Assembly: GCA_017551515.1 (NCBI GenBank)
Contig: JAFZLK010000009.1
Span: 1 to 43,473, forward strand
DNA length: 43,473 nt
Origin: Bacteroidales bacterium
GTDB taxonomy: Bacteria; Bacteroidota; Bacteroidia; Bacteroidales; ML635J-15
Direction of reading: 5' to 3'
Shown here: piece after piece, positions 1-8,105 of the stretch
How positions within the stretch are numbered: position 1 is the stretch's first letter
How the letters are laid out: each line of letters opens with the position of its first letter
The notes under the pieces: model-generated
Database searches by the model: none
What the model saw: the letters and a program-made list of their open reading frames with translations, nothing else
What the model was told of the DNA's origin: nothing
Position numbers and translations under genes: made by a program

Positions 1-285
1 ATATAAAATGATTGTTAATTAGCAAGCGTTCTGCAAATAAAAAATGCAGATTGTTAATAACTTACAAATCCTGTTAATAACTACGATGCGTTTTTATCGA
101 AAAAAGTATGTTTCTTGGTCGGGAGTAACTTGCTTTGATGTGTATTTTATAAACAAATTTTGTTAAAAAAATCGCAGTCACTTGGCTTGGTTGTTTGCTT
201 AAAGTTTTGTAATTTAGCAACTGATTTGTATTAATTGTAAAATATTGAATATTAAAAGATTAGGTTTTAAAAATTAAGATAAGAA
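1..285. other. Intergenic region upstream of gyrA
   Basis: This AT-rich stretch lies at the left edge of the window and holds no convincing gene. It has three related direct repeats of the type TGTTAATnA (about 13-21, 52-62 and 72-82); the last two are identical over TGTTAATAACT with a period of 20. They are not DnaA boxes. I found no exact TTTG-N19-TAnnTTTG promoter, so the gyrA start site cannot be placed. Confidence 0.5.
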
Positions 286-2922
286 ATGCTTGAAGAAGAA
301 GGAAGAGCAAAGATAATTTCGATAAGTGTCGAAGATGAAATGAAGTCGGCGTACATCGACTATTCGATGTCTGTAATAGTTTCGCGTGCATTGCCGGATG
401 TCAGGGACGGTTTGAAGCCCGTTCAGAGGAGAATCTTGTTCGGAATGGAAGGCTTGGGCTTGGCTCCGGGCAAACCGCACAAGAAATCGGCGAGAATTGT
501 TGGTGAAGTTATGGGTAAGTACCATCCTCACGGCGACTCGTCCGTGTATTTTGCAATGGTAAGGCTTGCCCAGAACTGGGTGATGAGATATACTTTCGTT
601 GATGGTCAGGGTAACTTCGGTTCTGTTGACGGCGACAGCCCCGCTGCTATGCGTTACACCGAGGCTCGTCTGTCGAAGATTTCGGACGAAATGATGGCCG
701 ACATGGACAAGGAAACAGTCGATTTTGTAAACAACTTCGACGATTCGTTGCAGGAACCTAGCGTACTGCCGACTAAAATCCCGAACCTTATAGTTAACGG
801 TGCAAATGGTATCGCCGTAGGTATGGCTACCAACATGGCTCCGCACAACCTTGCACAGACAATTGATGCAACAGTTGCGTATATTGATAATCCAGAAATT
901 GAAGTTGATGAACTTGGAAAGATAATTCAGGCTCCCGATTTTCCAACTGGTGGTATTATATATGGTATTGATGGTGTTCGCGAGGCATACGCTACCGGTC
1001 ACGGACGTGTTGTAATCCGTTCAAAGACCGAAATAGAGACTTCGGAACGCGGACACGAACGCATTGTCGTTACCGAAATCCCATATATGGTCAACAAGGC
1101 CGAACTTATCAAGCACATTGCTAACCTTGTTACCGACAAGAAGATTGAAGGTATTTCCAATGTCAACGATGAATCTGACCGTCGCGTTGGTATGCGTATA
1201 GTAATTGACATCAAGCGCGATGCTGTGGCAAATGTAGTACTCAACAAGTTGTTCAAATACACTGAGTTGCAGTCATCGTTCAGCATTAACAATATTGCCC
1301 TTGTAAAAGGTCGTCCTATGGTGCTCAACCTCAAGGATTTGATTCATTACTTCGTAGAACATCGTCTTGATGTTGTTACACGTCGTACCGAATTCGACCT
1401 TCGCAAAGCAGAAGAACGTGCTCACATCGTACAGGGCTTGATTATCGCAAGCGACAACATCGACGAAGTAATACAGATTATCAAGTCGTCGGACAATCCT
1501 ACCGAAGCAAAGGAAAGATTGATGCAACGTTTCTCGCTTACCGAAATTCAGGCATCGGCAATAGTTGAAATGCGTCTCCGTCAGTTGACCGGTCTCGAAC
1601 AGGAAAAGTTGAGAGCAGAGTACGAAGAATTGATGAAGCGCATCGAATATTTGAAGGAATTGCTTGCAAGTGTAGAAATGAGAATGCAGGTAATCAAGGA
1701 CGAACTGCTCGAAATAAAGGAAAAATACGGAGACGAGCGCAAGACCGAGGTCGTTTACGCTTCCGAAGACATGAATCCGGAAGATTTCTACGCAAACGAA
1801 GAAGTTGTAATCACAATTTCGCATCTCGGATACATGAAGCGTACTTCGTTGTCGGAATTCAAGTCGCAGAATAGGGGCGGCGTAGGTTCCAAGGGTACTG
1901 CAACTCGTGACGAGGACTTTGTGGAACACATGTTCGTCGCCACAATGCACAATACCTTATTATTATTTACAAAACTTGGAAAGTGCTACTGGCTCAAGGT
2001 TTACGAAATACCAGAAGGAACAAAGACATCAAAAGGCCGTCATATCCAGAATATTATCAATATTGACAAGGAAGACGAAGTTAAGGCTTACTTGAATGTT
2101 AAGTCGTTGAAGGATGTTGATTACATAAATAGGACTTACGTTGTAATGTGTACTCGCAATGGTGTGTTCAAGAAGACCTTGCTTGAGGAGTATTCGCGTC
2201 CTCGTCAGAATGGTGTCAATGCAATCAATGTTCGCGAAGGCGATATGCTTCTTACTGCATCGCTCATCGAAGACGTTGAAGGCGAAGCTCCTACAAACGT
2301 GATGATTGGTGCTTACGGTGGCAAGACAATCCGCTTCCCGCACGACATTGTTCGTCCGATAGGTAGAACTGCAACTGGTGTTAAGGGGATCACCCTCGAC
2401 GACAACGATTATGTAATAGGTATGATTACCGTTCGTCCTGATCAGGATGTGCTCGTGGTCTCCGAAAATGGTTATGGAAAGCGTTCAAGCATCGAGGACT
2501 ACCGTGTTACAAACCGTGGCGGTAAGGGCGTTAAGACCTTGAATGTCACCGAAAAGACAGGAAATCTTATCAGCATAAATTCAGTTACGGACAACGATCA
2601 CTTGATGATAATCAACCGTTCGGGCATTACCATTCGCTTGGCTGTTGATACATTGCGTGTTATGGGGCGTGCAACTCAGGGCGTTCGCCTGATAAATCTC
2701 CGCGATGGTGATGTAATTGCATCAGTTGCAAAGATTGAAGGTGGTGCAGAACTGGAACGTATTGCCGAAGAAGAAGCTGCAAAGATTGCTCAGATGGAAG
2801 CCGAGGCTGATGGCGTTATTTCTGCTGAAAATCAGGACGAGGCAGTAACAGAAGAAAATAATGGCGCAGAAATTGCAGTAGAAGAAAATACCGAGAATAC
2901 TAACGAAAATGATAACATTTAA
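286..2922 (+). CDS. gyrA: DNA gyrase subunit A
   Basis: Catalytic subunit of DNA gyrase (type IIA topoisomerase), which breaks and rejoins DNA and introduces negative supercoils together with GyrB. The 878 residues match the usual length. The breakage-reunion domain is in the first half: the quinolone-pocket motif [14 protein letters not shown] is near residues 80-93 and the catalytic tyrosine is Tyr124 in [12 protein letters not shown] (Tyr122 in E. coli). The C-terminal beta-pinwheel follows, with a GyrA-box-like NRGGVGSKG and a second NRGGKGVKT. The last 50 or so residues are an acidic Glu/Asn tail. Phe89 occupies the position of E. coli Asp87. ATG at 286 is the first in-frame start before conserved sequence. 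The next gene starts 11 nt after the stop, suggesting cotranscription. Confidence 0.97.
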   Translation: MLEEEGRAKIISISVEDEMKSAYIDYSMSVIVSRALPDVRDGLKPVQRRILFGMEGLGLAPGKPHKKSARIVGEVMGKYHPHGDSSVYFAMVRLAQNWVMRYTFVDGQGNFGSVDGDSPAAMRYTEARLSKISDEMMADMDKETVDFVNNFDDSLQEPSVLPTKIPNLIVNGANGIAVGMATNMAPHNLAQTIDATVAYIDNPEIEVDELGKIIQAPDFPTGGIIYGIDGVREAYATGHGRVVIRSKTEIETSERGHERIVVTEIPYMVNKAELIKHIANLVTDKKIEGISNVNDESDRRVGMRIVIDIKRDAVANVVLNKLFKYTELQSSFSINNIALVKGRPMVLNLKDLIHYFVEHRLDVVTRRTEFDLRKAEERAHIVQGLIIASDNIDEVIQIIKSSDNPTEAKERLMQRFSLTEIQASAIVEMRLRQLTGLEQEKLRAEYEELMKRIEYLKELLASVEMRMQVIKDELLEIKEKYGDERKTEVVYASEDMNPEDFYANEEVVITISHLGYMKRTSLSEFKSQNRGGVGSKGTATRDEDFVEHMFVATMHNTLLLFTKLGKCYWLKVYEIPEGTKTSKGRHIQNIINIDKEDEVKAYLNVKSLKDVDYINRTYVVMCTRNGVFKKTLLEEYSRPRQNGVNAINVREGDMLLTASLIEDVEGEAPTNVMIGAYGGKTIRFPHDIVRPIGRTATGVKGITLDDNDYVIGMITVRPDQDVLVVSENGYGKRSSIEDYRVTNRGGKGVKTLNVTEKTGNLISINSVTDNDHLMIINRSGITIRLAVDTLRVMGRATQGVRLINLRDGDVIASVAKIEGGAELERIAEEEAAKIAQMEAEADGVISAENQDEAVTEENNGAEIAVEENTENTNENDNI

Positions 2923-2933
2923 ATTTTAAGATT

Positions 2934-4199
2934 ATGAAGAAGTTATTTTTAATAGGTGTCGCATTGGTTTTGGCACTTTCTATGAGTGCTCAGAAGCAGA
3001 TGCTGACAAGCGCATGGAGCTATCTGAAGGATGGATACCTTGATGACGCAAAAAAGGCCATCGACAAGGCTGAAGCAAATCCCCAGACTGCTGAAAATTA
3101 CAAGACTTTCTGGTTCAAGGGTAATATTTATCTTGCATTGTCAACAACAAAGAACAAGAAGTATCAGGCTTTGTGCGACAATTGTATTGATGTTGCCTAC
3201 GATTCGTACATGAAGGCTCTGAAGTTGAATTTTGTAAAGCCAGAGCATAGGGACATTGATTTTACAACTCAGATGGGGCTTATGAAATTTGTAAGTGTTC
3301 TTCAGGAAGGCAATGAAGCATATTTTGAGAGTTCAGAGGCTTTAATGGAGATTCTTGGTGAAAAGTTCCCGGAAATGTCAAGGGTATACAAGGCAAAAGG
3401 CGAGGAAGCATGGCGTGCAAACGATTTTGAATCAGCATACCATCAGTGGAGCAAAGCATCAGGTATTCCGTCATTTGCAGGTCTTGACACTACCATATAT
3501 TATTACACATCATTGGCAGCAATGAGATGCAAGAAATATGACGAAGCCATTGAAATTTGTGATATGCTTATAAAGATGGATTATGGTATGGACAACAAGG
3601 AAAGAATATCTGTTTACCAGAATTTGTCGATGGCATTGAAGGAAACTAATGATACTACAAGAATGCTTAAGGTTCTTGACGAGGGTATTAAGAAGTTCCC
3701 GAATGACAACTATCCTCTTGTAATTGAAACTTTCAACTATTATGTTGGTTCTGGAAATTCGGAGAAGGCTAGGGAGTATATCAACATGGCAATGGCAAAC
3801 GATCCCAACAATGCACAGTTCCTTGTAATTCGTGGTACTTTGTCGCAGGAAATGAAGGACAACAAGGCAGCTGAAACCGATTTCAACAAGGCTTTGGAAA
3901 TCGACCCGAACAATTATGATGCAGTATATGGTCTTGGCGCTTTGTACATCAACACTGCCGCTGATACATTGGAATGGGCAGAAAAGAATGTTCCTCCAAC
4001 AGATTTCACTACATTTGAAAAATATCAGGAAATAGCAAAAGATTATCAGACCAAGGCTTTGCCTCACCTTGAAAAAGCTTTGTCAATAAAGCCAAACGAT
4101 TTGCAGGTTCTCCAGATTCTCAAGGAATTGTACTACAAGACTGGCAAGTATGAAGAAAGCCAGCAGATGGGTGCTAGAATCAAGGAACTCACCGAATAA
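2934..4199 (+). CDS. Secreted tetratricopeptide repeat protein
   Basis: A 421-residue protein with an N-terminal signal peptide (MKKLFLIGVALVLALSMSAQ, cleavage probably before or after Gln20) followed almost entirely by tetratricopeptide-type helical pairs; the clearest are around residues 185-235 and 280-330, with phrases such as NKALEIDPNNYDAVYGLGALY. TPR proteins act as protein-protein scaffolds; no catalytic motif is visible. It follows gyrA by 11 nt and ends just before a hairpin terminator at 4221-4242, so it is probably the last gene of the gyrA transcript. It likely acts in the periplasm or on the outer membrane. The specific partner is unknown. Confidence 0.85.
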   Translation: MKKLFLIGVALVLALSMSAQKQMLTSAWSYLKDGYLDDAKKAIDKAEANPQTAENYKTFWFKGNIYLALSTTKNKKYQALCDNCIDVAYDSYMKALKLNFVKPEHRDIDFTTQMGLMKFVSVLQEGNEAYFESSEALMEILGEKFPEMSRVYKAKGEEAWRANDFESAYHQWSKASGIPSFAGLDTTIYYYTSLAAMRCKKYDEAIEICDMLIKMDYGMDNKERISVYQNLSMALKETNDTTRMLKVLDEGIKKFPNDNYPLVIETFNYYVGSGNSEKAREYINMAMANDPNNAQFLVIRGTLSQEMKDNKAAETDFNKALEIDPNNYDAVYGLGALYINTAADTLEWAEKNVPPTDFTTFEKYQEIAKDYQTKALPHLEKALSIKPNDLQVLQILKELYYKTGKYEESQQMGARIKELTE

Positions 4200-4220
4200 G
4201 CATTAATTTATAACATACGA

Positions 4221-4247
4221 AAGAGGGCAGAAATGTCCTCTTTTTTT
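4221..4247 (+). terminator. Rho-independent terminator after the gyrA-TPR unit
   Basis: A stem AAGAGG/CCTCTT (4221-4226 with 4237-4242) is followed directly by a T-run (4241-4247). It lies 21 nt after the TPR gene stop codon. Confidence 0.8.
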
Positions 4248-4270
4248 GTTCATAACTATCTCTAAAAACA

Positions 4271-4302
4271 CTTGTCGCAATCCTATTTATTGTTTAATTT
4301 TG
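4271..4302 (+). promoter_or_regulatory. Candidate promoter of the tnaA leader
   Basis: CTTG at 4271-4274 and TAATTTTG at 4295-4302 match the Bacteroidota -33/-7 pattern (TTTG / TAnnTTTG) with a 20-nt spacer and one mismatch in the -33 box. Transcription would begin near 4309, about 195 nt before the tnaA start codon, leaving a long leader. Confidence 0.6.
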
Positions 4303-4319
4303 CAAACGTAAAATTTGAA

Positions 4320-4394
4320 ATGAACAGAATTAGCGCAATATCATTCAAAAGGAGCTTGGTATTTCTGAATATCAAGGAGCGCGATTCATTTTAA
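4320..4394 (+). CDS. Putative 24-codon leader peptide upstream of tnaA
   Basis: An ATG at 4320, about 11 nt after the predicted transcription start, opens a 24-codon frame (MNRISAISFK... to ...KERDSF) closed by TAA at 4392-4394. It ends just before a set of alternately pairing arms (4398-4441). E. coli TnaC, the tryptophan-sensing arrest peptide, is also 24 residues and also precedes tnaA, but this frame has no tryptophan codon and no similarity to TnaC that I can see. Translation of this ORF is an inference from position only. Confidence 0.35.
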   Translation: MNRISAISFKRSLVFLNIKERDSF

Positions 4395-4397
4395 TTC

Positions 4398-4456
4398 TGG
4401 AAACCGTTTTCGGCATTTTCCATTTGCTGGAAATTGTTTCCGTTTTCATTTTTTCC
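4398..4456 (+). promoter_or_regulatory. tnaA: Candidate attenuator in the tnaA leader
   Basis: Four short arms are complementary in sequence: TGGAAA (4398-4403), TTTCCA (4417-4422), TGGAAA (4428-4433) and TTTCC (4437-4441). Arms 1:2 can form a hairpin strengthened by CCG-TTTT-CGG (4404-4413). Arms 2:3 form a 6-bp hairpin with a 5-nt loop. Arms 3:4 form a 5-bp hairpin followed by a U-rich tract (4443-4454). This is the 1:2 / 2:3 / 3:4 layout of a transcription attenuator placed right after a short ORF. The terminator helix is short and AU-rich, so its strength is uncertain. Confidence 0.45.
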
Positions 4457-4504
4457 GTAAGGACAATCAAAAATATTTATTAATAAATTAAAAATTTAAA
4501 AATT

Positions 4505-5881
4505 ATGGAATTACCATTTGCAGAAGCGTGGAAAATTAAGATGGTTGAACCCATTAAGAAGTCCACAAGAGAACAACGCGAAAAATGGCTCGAAGAAGCC
4601 CACAACAACATCTTCATGTTGAAGAGCGACTATGTTTATATCGACCTTTTGACCGACTCAGGTACTGGTGCTATGAGCGACCGTCAGTGGAGCGCAATGA
4701 TGATGGGCGATGAGAGCTACGGTGGTGCTCGCAGTTTCTATCACATGAAAGATACTATTACAGAACTTACTGGTTTCGAATATGTTATTCCTACACACCA
4801 AGGTCGTGCAGCAGAGAATGTTTTGTTCTCATACTTGGTAAAGCCAGGCATGGTTATCCCTGGAAACGCTCATTTCGACACTACTAAGGGTCATATCGAA
4901 AGCCGTAAGGCATTCGCAATTGATGTTACCGTTCCCGAAGCATACGACACTCAGCTCGAAGTTCCGTTCAAGGGCAATGTAAGCCTCGAAAAGTTGGAAA
5001 AGGTATTGCAGGAAAATAAGGGCAATGTTCCTTTCTTCGTTCTTACTGTTACTAATAATACTGTTGGTGGACAGCCAGTTAGCATGAAGAACATCCGTGA
5101 AACCTGCGAACTCTGCCACAAGTACGGTGTTCCAGTAAACATCGACTCGGCTCGTTTCATCGAGAATGCTTACTTCATCAAGACTCGCGAAGAAGGTTAT
5201 GCAAACAAGACTCTCCGTGAAATTTGCAAGGAAATGTTCGGTTATGCTGACAGCATGACAATGTCGGCAAAGAAGGATGCTCTTGTAAATATGGGTGGTT
5301 TCATTGCAACAAGAAAGAAAGACTGGTACGAAGGTGCTAAGTTGTTCTGCATTCCTTTCGAAGGCTTCCTTACTTACGGTGGTATGAACGGTCGTGATAT
5401 GGATGCTTTGGCTGTAGGTTTGAAGGAAAACATTGAGTTCGACATGGTTGAAACTCGTATCAAGCAGGTTCACTATCTTGCAAAGAAGTTGGACGAATAT
5501 GGTATTCCTTATCAGCGTCCTGCTGGCGGACACGCTATTTTCGTTGATGCCGACAAGGTTCTCACCAACATTCCGAAGGAAGAGTTCCCAGCACAGACAT
5601 TGACATGCGAACTTTACCTTGAAGCTGGTATCCGTGCTTGCGAAATCGGTTATGTTCTTGCTGACCGTGACCCAGTTACTCGCGAAAACCGTTTTGGTGG
5701 CAACGACTTTGTTCGTCTCTGCATTCCTCGCCGTGTTTACACCAACAACCACATGGATGTAATCGCAGCTGCATTGAAGAATGTATATGATCGTCGCGAT
5801 ACCATTAAGCGTGGTCTTGAAATCACTTGGGAAGCTGAATTGATGCGTCACTTCACTTGCCAGTTCAAGAGACTCAAGTAA
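4505..5881 (+). CDS. tnaA: Tryptophanase (L-tryptophan indole-lyase)
   Basis: PLP-dependent lyase that splits L-tryptophan into indole, pyruvate and ammonia in the cytoplasm; indole is a major gut signalling molecule. The 458-residue length fits the beta-eliminating lyase family (fold type I). The PLP lysine is Lys257 in MSAKKDALVNMGG. The family also contains tyrosine phenol-lyase, so specificity residues matter: here NAHFDTTKGH has the Asp found in tryptophanases, where tyrosine phenol-lyase has Thr124, and IRACEIG has the Ile found in tryptophanases, where tyrosine phenol-lyase has Arg381. Both favour tryptophanase. The start MELPFAEAWKIKMVEP is the usual Bacteroidales N-terminus. The gene stands alone between a leader with attenuator features and a terminator at 5922-5947. 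Confidence 0.93.
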   Translation: MELPFAEAWKIKMVEPIKKSTREQREKWLEEAHNNIFMLKSDYVYIDLLTDSGTGAMSDRQWSAMMMGDESYGGARSFYHMKDTITELTGFEYVIPTHQGRAAENVLFSYLVKPGMVIPGNAHFDTTKGHIESRKAFAIDVTVPEAYDTQLEVPFKGNVSLEKLEKVLQENKGNVPFFVLTVTNNTVGGQPVSMKNIRETCELCHKYGVPVNIDSARFIENAYFIKTREEGYANKTLREICKEMFGYADSMTMSAKKDALVNMGGFIATRKKDWYEGAKLFCIPFEGFLTYGGMNGRDMDALAVGLKENIEFDMVETRIKQVHYLAKKLDEYGIPYQRPAGGHAIFVDADKVLTNIPKEEFPAQTLTCELYLEAGIRACEIGYVLADRDPVTRENRFGGNDFVRLCIPRRVYTNNHMDVIAAALKNVYDRRDTIKRGLEITWEAELMRHFTCQFKRLK

Positions 5882-5921
5882 ATTTACGATTTACGATTGT
5901 AGATTTTTGTAATGCAAAATT

Positions 5922-5947
5922 AAGGTCGTCGAATGACGGCCTTTTTT
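5922..5947 (+). terminator. Terminator after tnaA
   Basis: A 9-bp stem AAGGTCGTC (5922-5930) with GACGGCCTT (5935-5943), containing one G-U pair and a GAAT loop, runs into a T-run (5942-5947). It lies 40 nt after the tnaA stop. Confidence 0.88.
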
Positions 5948-5974
5948 GTTATATATCAGTTTTGTCAAAGGAAG

Positions 5975-6460
5975 TTATTTGTTTGCAAACTTTTTCAGCT
6001 TGTTTTCATCCAATCGTTGTACAGTCCATTCGTCCATTGGTATTGCACCTATGCTACGATATACATTAAGAGCTGGCTGGTTCCAGTCGAGGCATATCCA
6101 TTCCATGCGACCGCAGTTGCGATCTACTGCAAGTTTTGCAAGATATTTCAACAGGGCTTTGCCGTAACCCATGCCGCGCTTTTCGGGAATGACAAAAAGG
6201 TCTTCAATGTACAATCCCTTGCGTCCGACAAAGGTTGAGAAGTTGTGGAAGAACAAAGCAAAGCCAACTATTTGACCATTTTCTTCGGCAAAGACAACTT
6301 CAGCTGATTTTTCAACAAAAATAGACTGAAGAATTGTGGACTCGTCGGCTACAACTTCGTGCAAACATTTTTCATATTCCGCAAGACGTTTTATGAGTTC
6401 GAGTATTTTCCCTGATTCGCTCTTTTGTGCAGGTCTGATGCTAATATCCTTGTTAATCAT
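5975..6460 (-). CDS. GNAT family acetyltransferase, SSAT/thialysine-acetyltransferase-like
   Basis: A 161-residue single-domain GNAT enzyme that transfers acetyl from acetyl-CoA to an amine. The acetyl-CoA loop is GRKGLYIEDLFVIPEKRGMGYGKAL (R-x-x-G-x-G/A pattern RGMGYG). The later part, MEWICLDWNQPALNVYRSIGA, matches the layout of eukaryotic spermidine/spermine and thialysine N-acetyltransferases (WN.P...FY...GA), suggesting a polyamine or a small diamine as substrate. ATG at 6460 (MINKDISIRPAQ) was chosen over the upstream in-frame ATG at 6487 because family homology begins there. It converges with tnaA; the substrate itself cannot be read from sequence. Confidence 0.85.
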   Translation of the reverse strand: MINKDISIRPAQKSESGKILELIKRLAEYEKCLHEVVADESTILQSIFVEKSAEVVFAEENGQIVGFALFFHNFSTFVGRKGLYIEDLFVIPEKRGMGYGKALLKYLAKLAVDRNCGRMEWICLDWNQPALNVYRSIGAIPMDEWTVQRLDENKLKKFANK

Positions 6461-6538
6461 GTTGTTATGTAATAATGTTGAATGCAAAGTTACAGAATGT
6501 TTGATTTTAATACAATGAAAAATGCGTAAAAATACCTA

Positions 6539-6569
6539 TTTGCCATTATTATGGATAGCCATACCTTTG
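6539..6569 (+). promoter_or_regulatory. Consensus Bacteroidota promoter with no gene downstream
   Basis: TTTG at 6539-6542 and TACCTTTG at 6562-6569 are separated by exactly 19 nt, an exact match to TTTG-N19-TAnnTTTG. It points rightward into a region whose two flanking genes are both on the minus strand. The predicted start is near 6575. Confidence 0.6.
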
Positions 6570-6574
6570 TATCG

Positions 6575-6650
6575 CATAAGGTTAAAGTAAAGTATAATAT
6601 GACTGTACAGTTAACAGGGGGAGTTCCCAAAACTTCCCCTTGTTTTTTTT
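6575..6650 (+). ncRNA. Candidate small RNA of about 75 nt
   Basis: The segment begins just after an exact promoter match and ends in an intrinsic terminator: ACAGGGGGAG (6614-6623) pairs with the segment ending TTCCCCTTGT at 6643 over about 10 bp with G-U pairs, followed by eight T at 6643-6650. No plus-strand coding gene ends here, so the terminator has no other obvious purpose. A second hairpin, CAAACGCT/AGCGTTTG (6656-6685), follows directly. The identity of the RNA is unknown. Confidence 0.45.
6614..6650 (+). terminator. Orphan plus-strand terminator
   Basis: A GC-rich stem (6614-6643) is followed by an 8-T run. It is oriented against both neighbouring minus-strand genes and is best explained as the end of the candidate sRNA. 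Confidence 0.7.
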
Positions 6651-6731
6651 TATTACAAACGCTCTCCATTTGTGGAAAGCGTTTGCTAAATAGTGACGGC
6701 TTTATTTTACCCCTCAGAATCGCTTCCGACA

Positions 6732-8093
6732 CTATTTTATGAAATTTACAATTTCATTTTGAGAAACAGTTGTCTGTTCTCCAGTTGCCATGTTCTTTAT
6801 TGTAGCCGTGCAGTTTGCAACTTCATTTTCACCTATAATAATAACAAACGGTATGTTTTGGCTGTTTGCAAACTTGAATTGCTTGTCCAGCTTTGATTTT
6901 TCTGGGAAAACAATGCAACTTATTCCTTCTTTCCTAAGTTTTCTTGCAATTTCTATGCAGTTGTACTCCTCGTTTTGTCCGAAGTTTACGAGTAGGGCAG
7001 TGCTGTATTCATCGGTTTGTTTCGGGAAAAGTTCGAGTTGTGTCATGACATCGTAGATGCGGTCGGCACCAAACGAAACGCCAACACCAGACACATCCTT
7101 CAGTCCGAAAATACCAGTAAGGTTGTCGTAACGACCGCCACCGCAGATGCTTCCTATTTCCACGTCGTTGGCTTTAACCTCGAAGATTGCTCCTGTGTAG
7201 TAGTTCAGTCCACGGGCAAGGCTCAGGTCGAGTTCTACGTTTATTCCAAGTTTGTGCTCGCGTATGTAACCGAAAATCATATTCATTTCTTCGATTCCAG
7301 CCTTGCCTGTTTCGGTGTTGCCGATAATGCTTTTTATCAGCTTGAATGTTTCTTCGGTGTTGCCCTTGTTGGTGAGAATAGGACGGAGTTTTGCAATGGC
7401 ATCGTCCGAAAGTCCGTTTGCGCGAAGTTCTTCCTCAACTTTTTCCAGACCGATTTTGTCAATCTTGTCGATGGCAACGGTTATGGCAACAAACTTGTCG
7501 GCTTCGCCAATAGCTTCGGCAATGCCCGACAGAATTTTGCGGTTGTTGAGCTTCAATGTTACTGAAATGCCTAGTTTTGCAAATACATCGTCGATTATTT
7601 GTATTAGTTCGAATTCGTTGAATAGTGATTTTGAGCCGATTATGTCAACATCGCACTGGTAGAACTCTCTGTATCTGCCTTTTTGTGGCTTGTCGGCACG
7701 CCAAACTGGCTGAATCTGATAGCGTTTAAACGGAAATATTATGTCGTTTCTGTGTTGCACTACAAAACGTGCAAACGGAACGGTAAGGTCGTAGCGGAGA
7801 CCTTTTTCCGAAATGTTGTTCGTGATTTCTATATAATTCTGAGCATCAATACTATCCTTCGAAATCTTATCGGTGAAATTTCCAGAGTTCAGAATCTTGA
7901 AAAGCAATTTGTCTCCTTCAGCGCCGTATTTGCCGAGTAGGGTAGAGAGGTTTTCCATTGCCGGGGTTTCTATCTGCGAAAATCCGTAGTTATGAAAAAC
8001 TTCCTTTATGGTGTTGAAGATATAGTTTCTTCTGTTCATTTCGGCAGGACCGAAATCGCGAGTTCCTTTGGGTGTTGAAACCTGTTGTGCCAT
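6732..8093 (-). CDS. hisS: Histidine-tRNA ligase
   Basis: Class IIa aminoacyl-tRNA synthetase that charges tRNA-His with histidine using ATP, in the cytoplasm. At 453 residues it has the normal length. Visible landmarks: the N-terminal PKGTRDFGP; motif 2 with [23 protein letters not shown]; the histidine-specific HisA motif [15 protein letters not shown]; and [12 protein letters not shown]. The C-terminal anticodon-binding domain covers roughly the last 95 residues ([14 protein letters not shown] onward). It starts 12 nt after the ychF stop, so the two form an operon read from ychF. Confidence 0.97.
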   Translation of the reverse strand: MAQQVSTPKGTRDFGPAEMNRRNYIFNTIKEVFHNYGFSQIETPAMENLSTLLGKYGAEGDKLLFKILNSGNFTDKISKDSIDAQNYIEITNNISEKGLRYDLTVPFARFVVQHRNDIIFPFKRYQIQPVWRADKPQKGRYREFYQCDVDIIGSKSLFNEFELIQIIDDVFAKLGISVTLKLNNRKILSGIAEAIGEADKFVAITVAIDKIDKIGLEKVEEELRANGLSDDAIAKLRPILTNKGNTEETFKLIKSIIGNTETGKAGIEEMNMIFGYIREHKLGINVELDLSLARGLNYYTGAIFEVKANDVEIGSICGGGRYDNLTGIFGLKDVSGVGVSFGADRIYDVMTQLELFPKQTDEYSTALLVNFGQNEEYNCIEIARKLRKEGISCIVFPEKSKLDKQFKFANSQNIPFVIIIGENEVANCTATIKNMATGEQTTVSQNEIVNFIK

Positions 8094-8105
8094 TTTGCTA
8101 AAAAA

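Noticed and set aside
1..285. Origin of replication or DnaA boxes before gyrA
   Set aside because: The repeated TGTTAATAACT does not match TTATNCACA, and no dnaA, dnaN or AT-rich unwinding pattern is visible.
4505..5881. Tyrosine phenol-lyase instead of tryptophanase
   Set aside because: The two discriminating positions (Asp in NAHFDTTKGH and Ile in RACEIG) are tryptophanase-type.
6490..6732. 80-codon minus-strand open frame between hisS and the acetyltransferase
   Set aside because: It crosses two strong hairpins and a poly-T tract; the candidate sRNA explains the region better.
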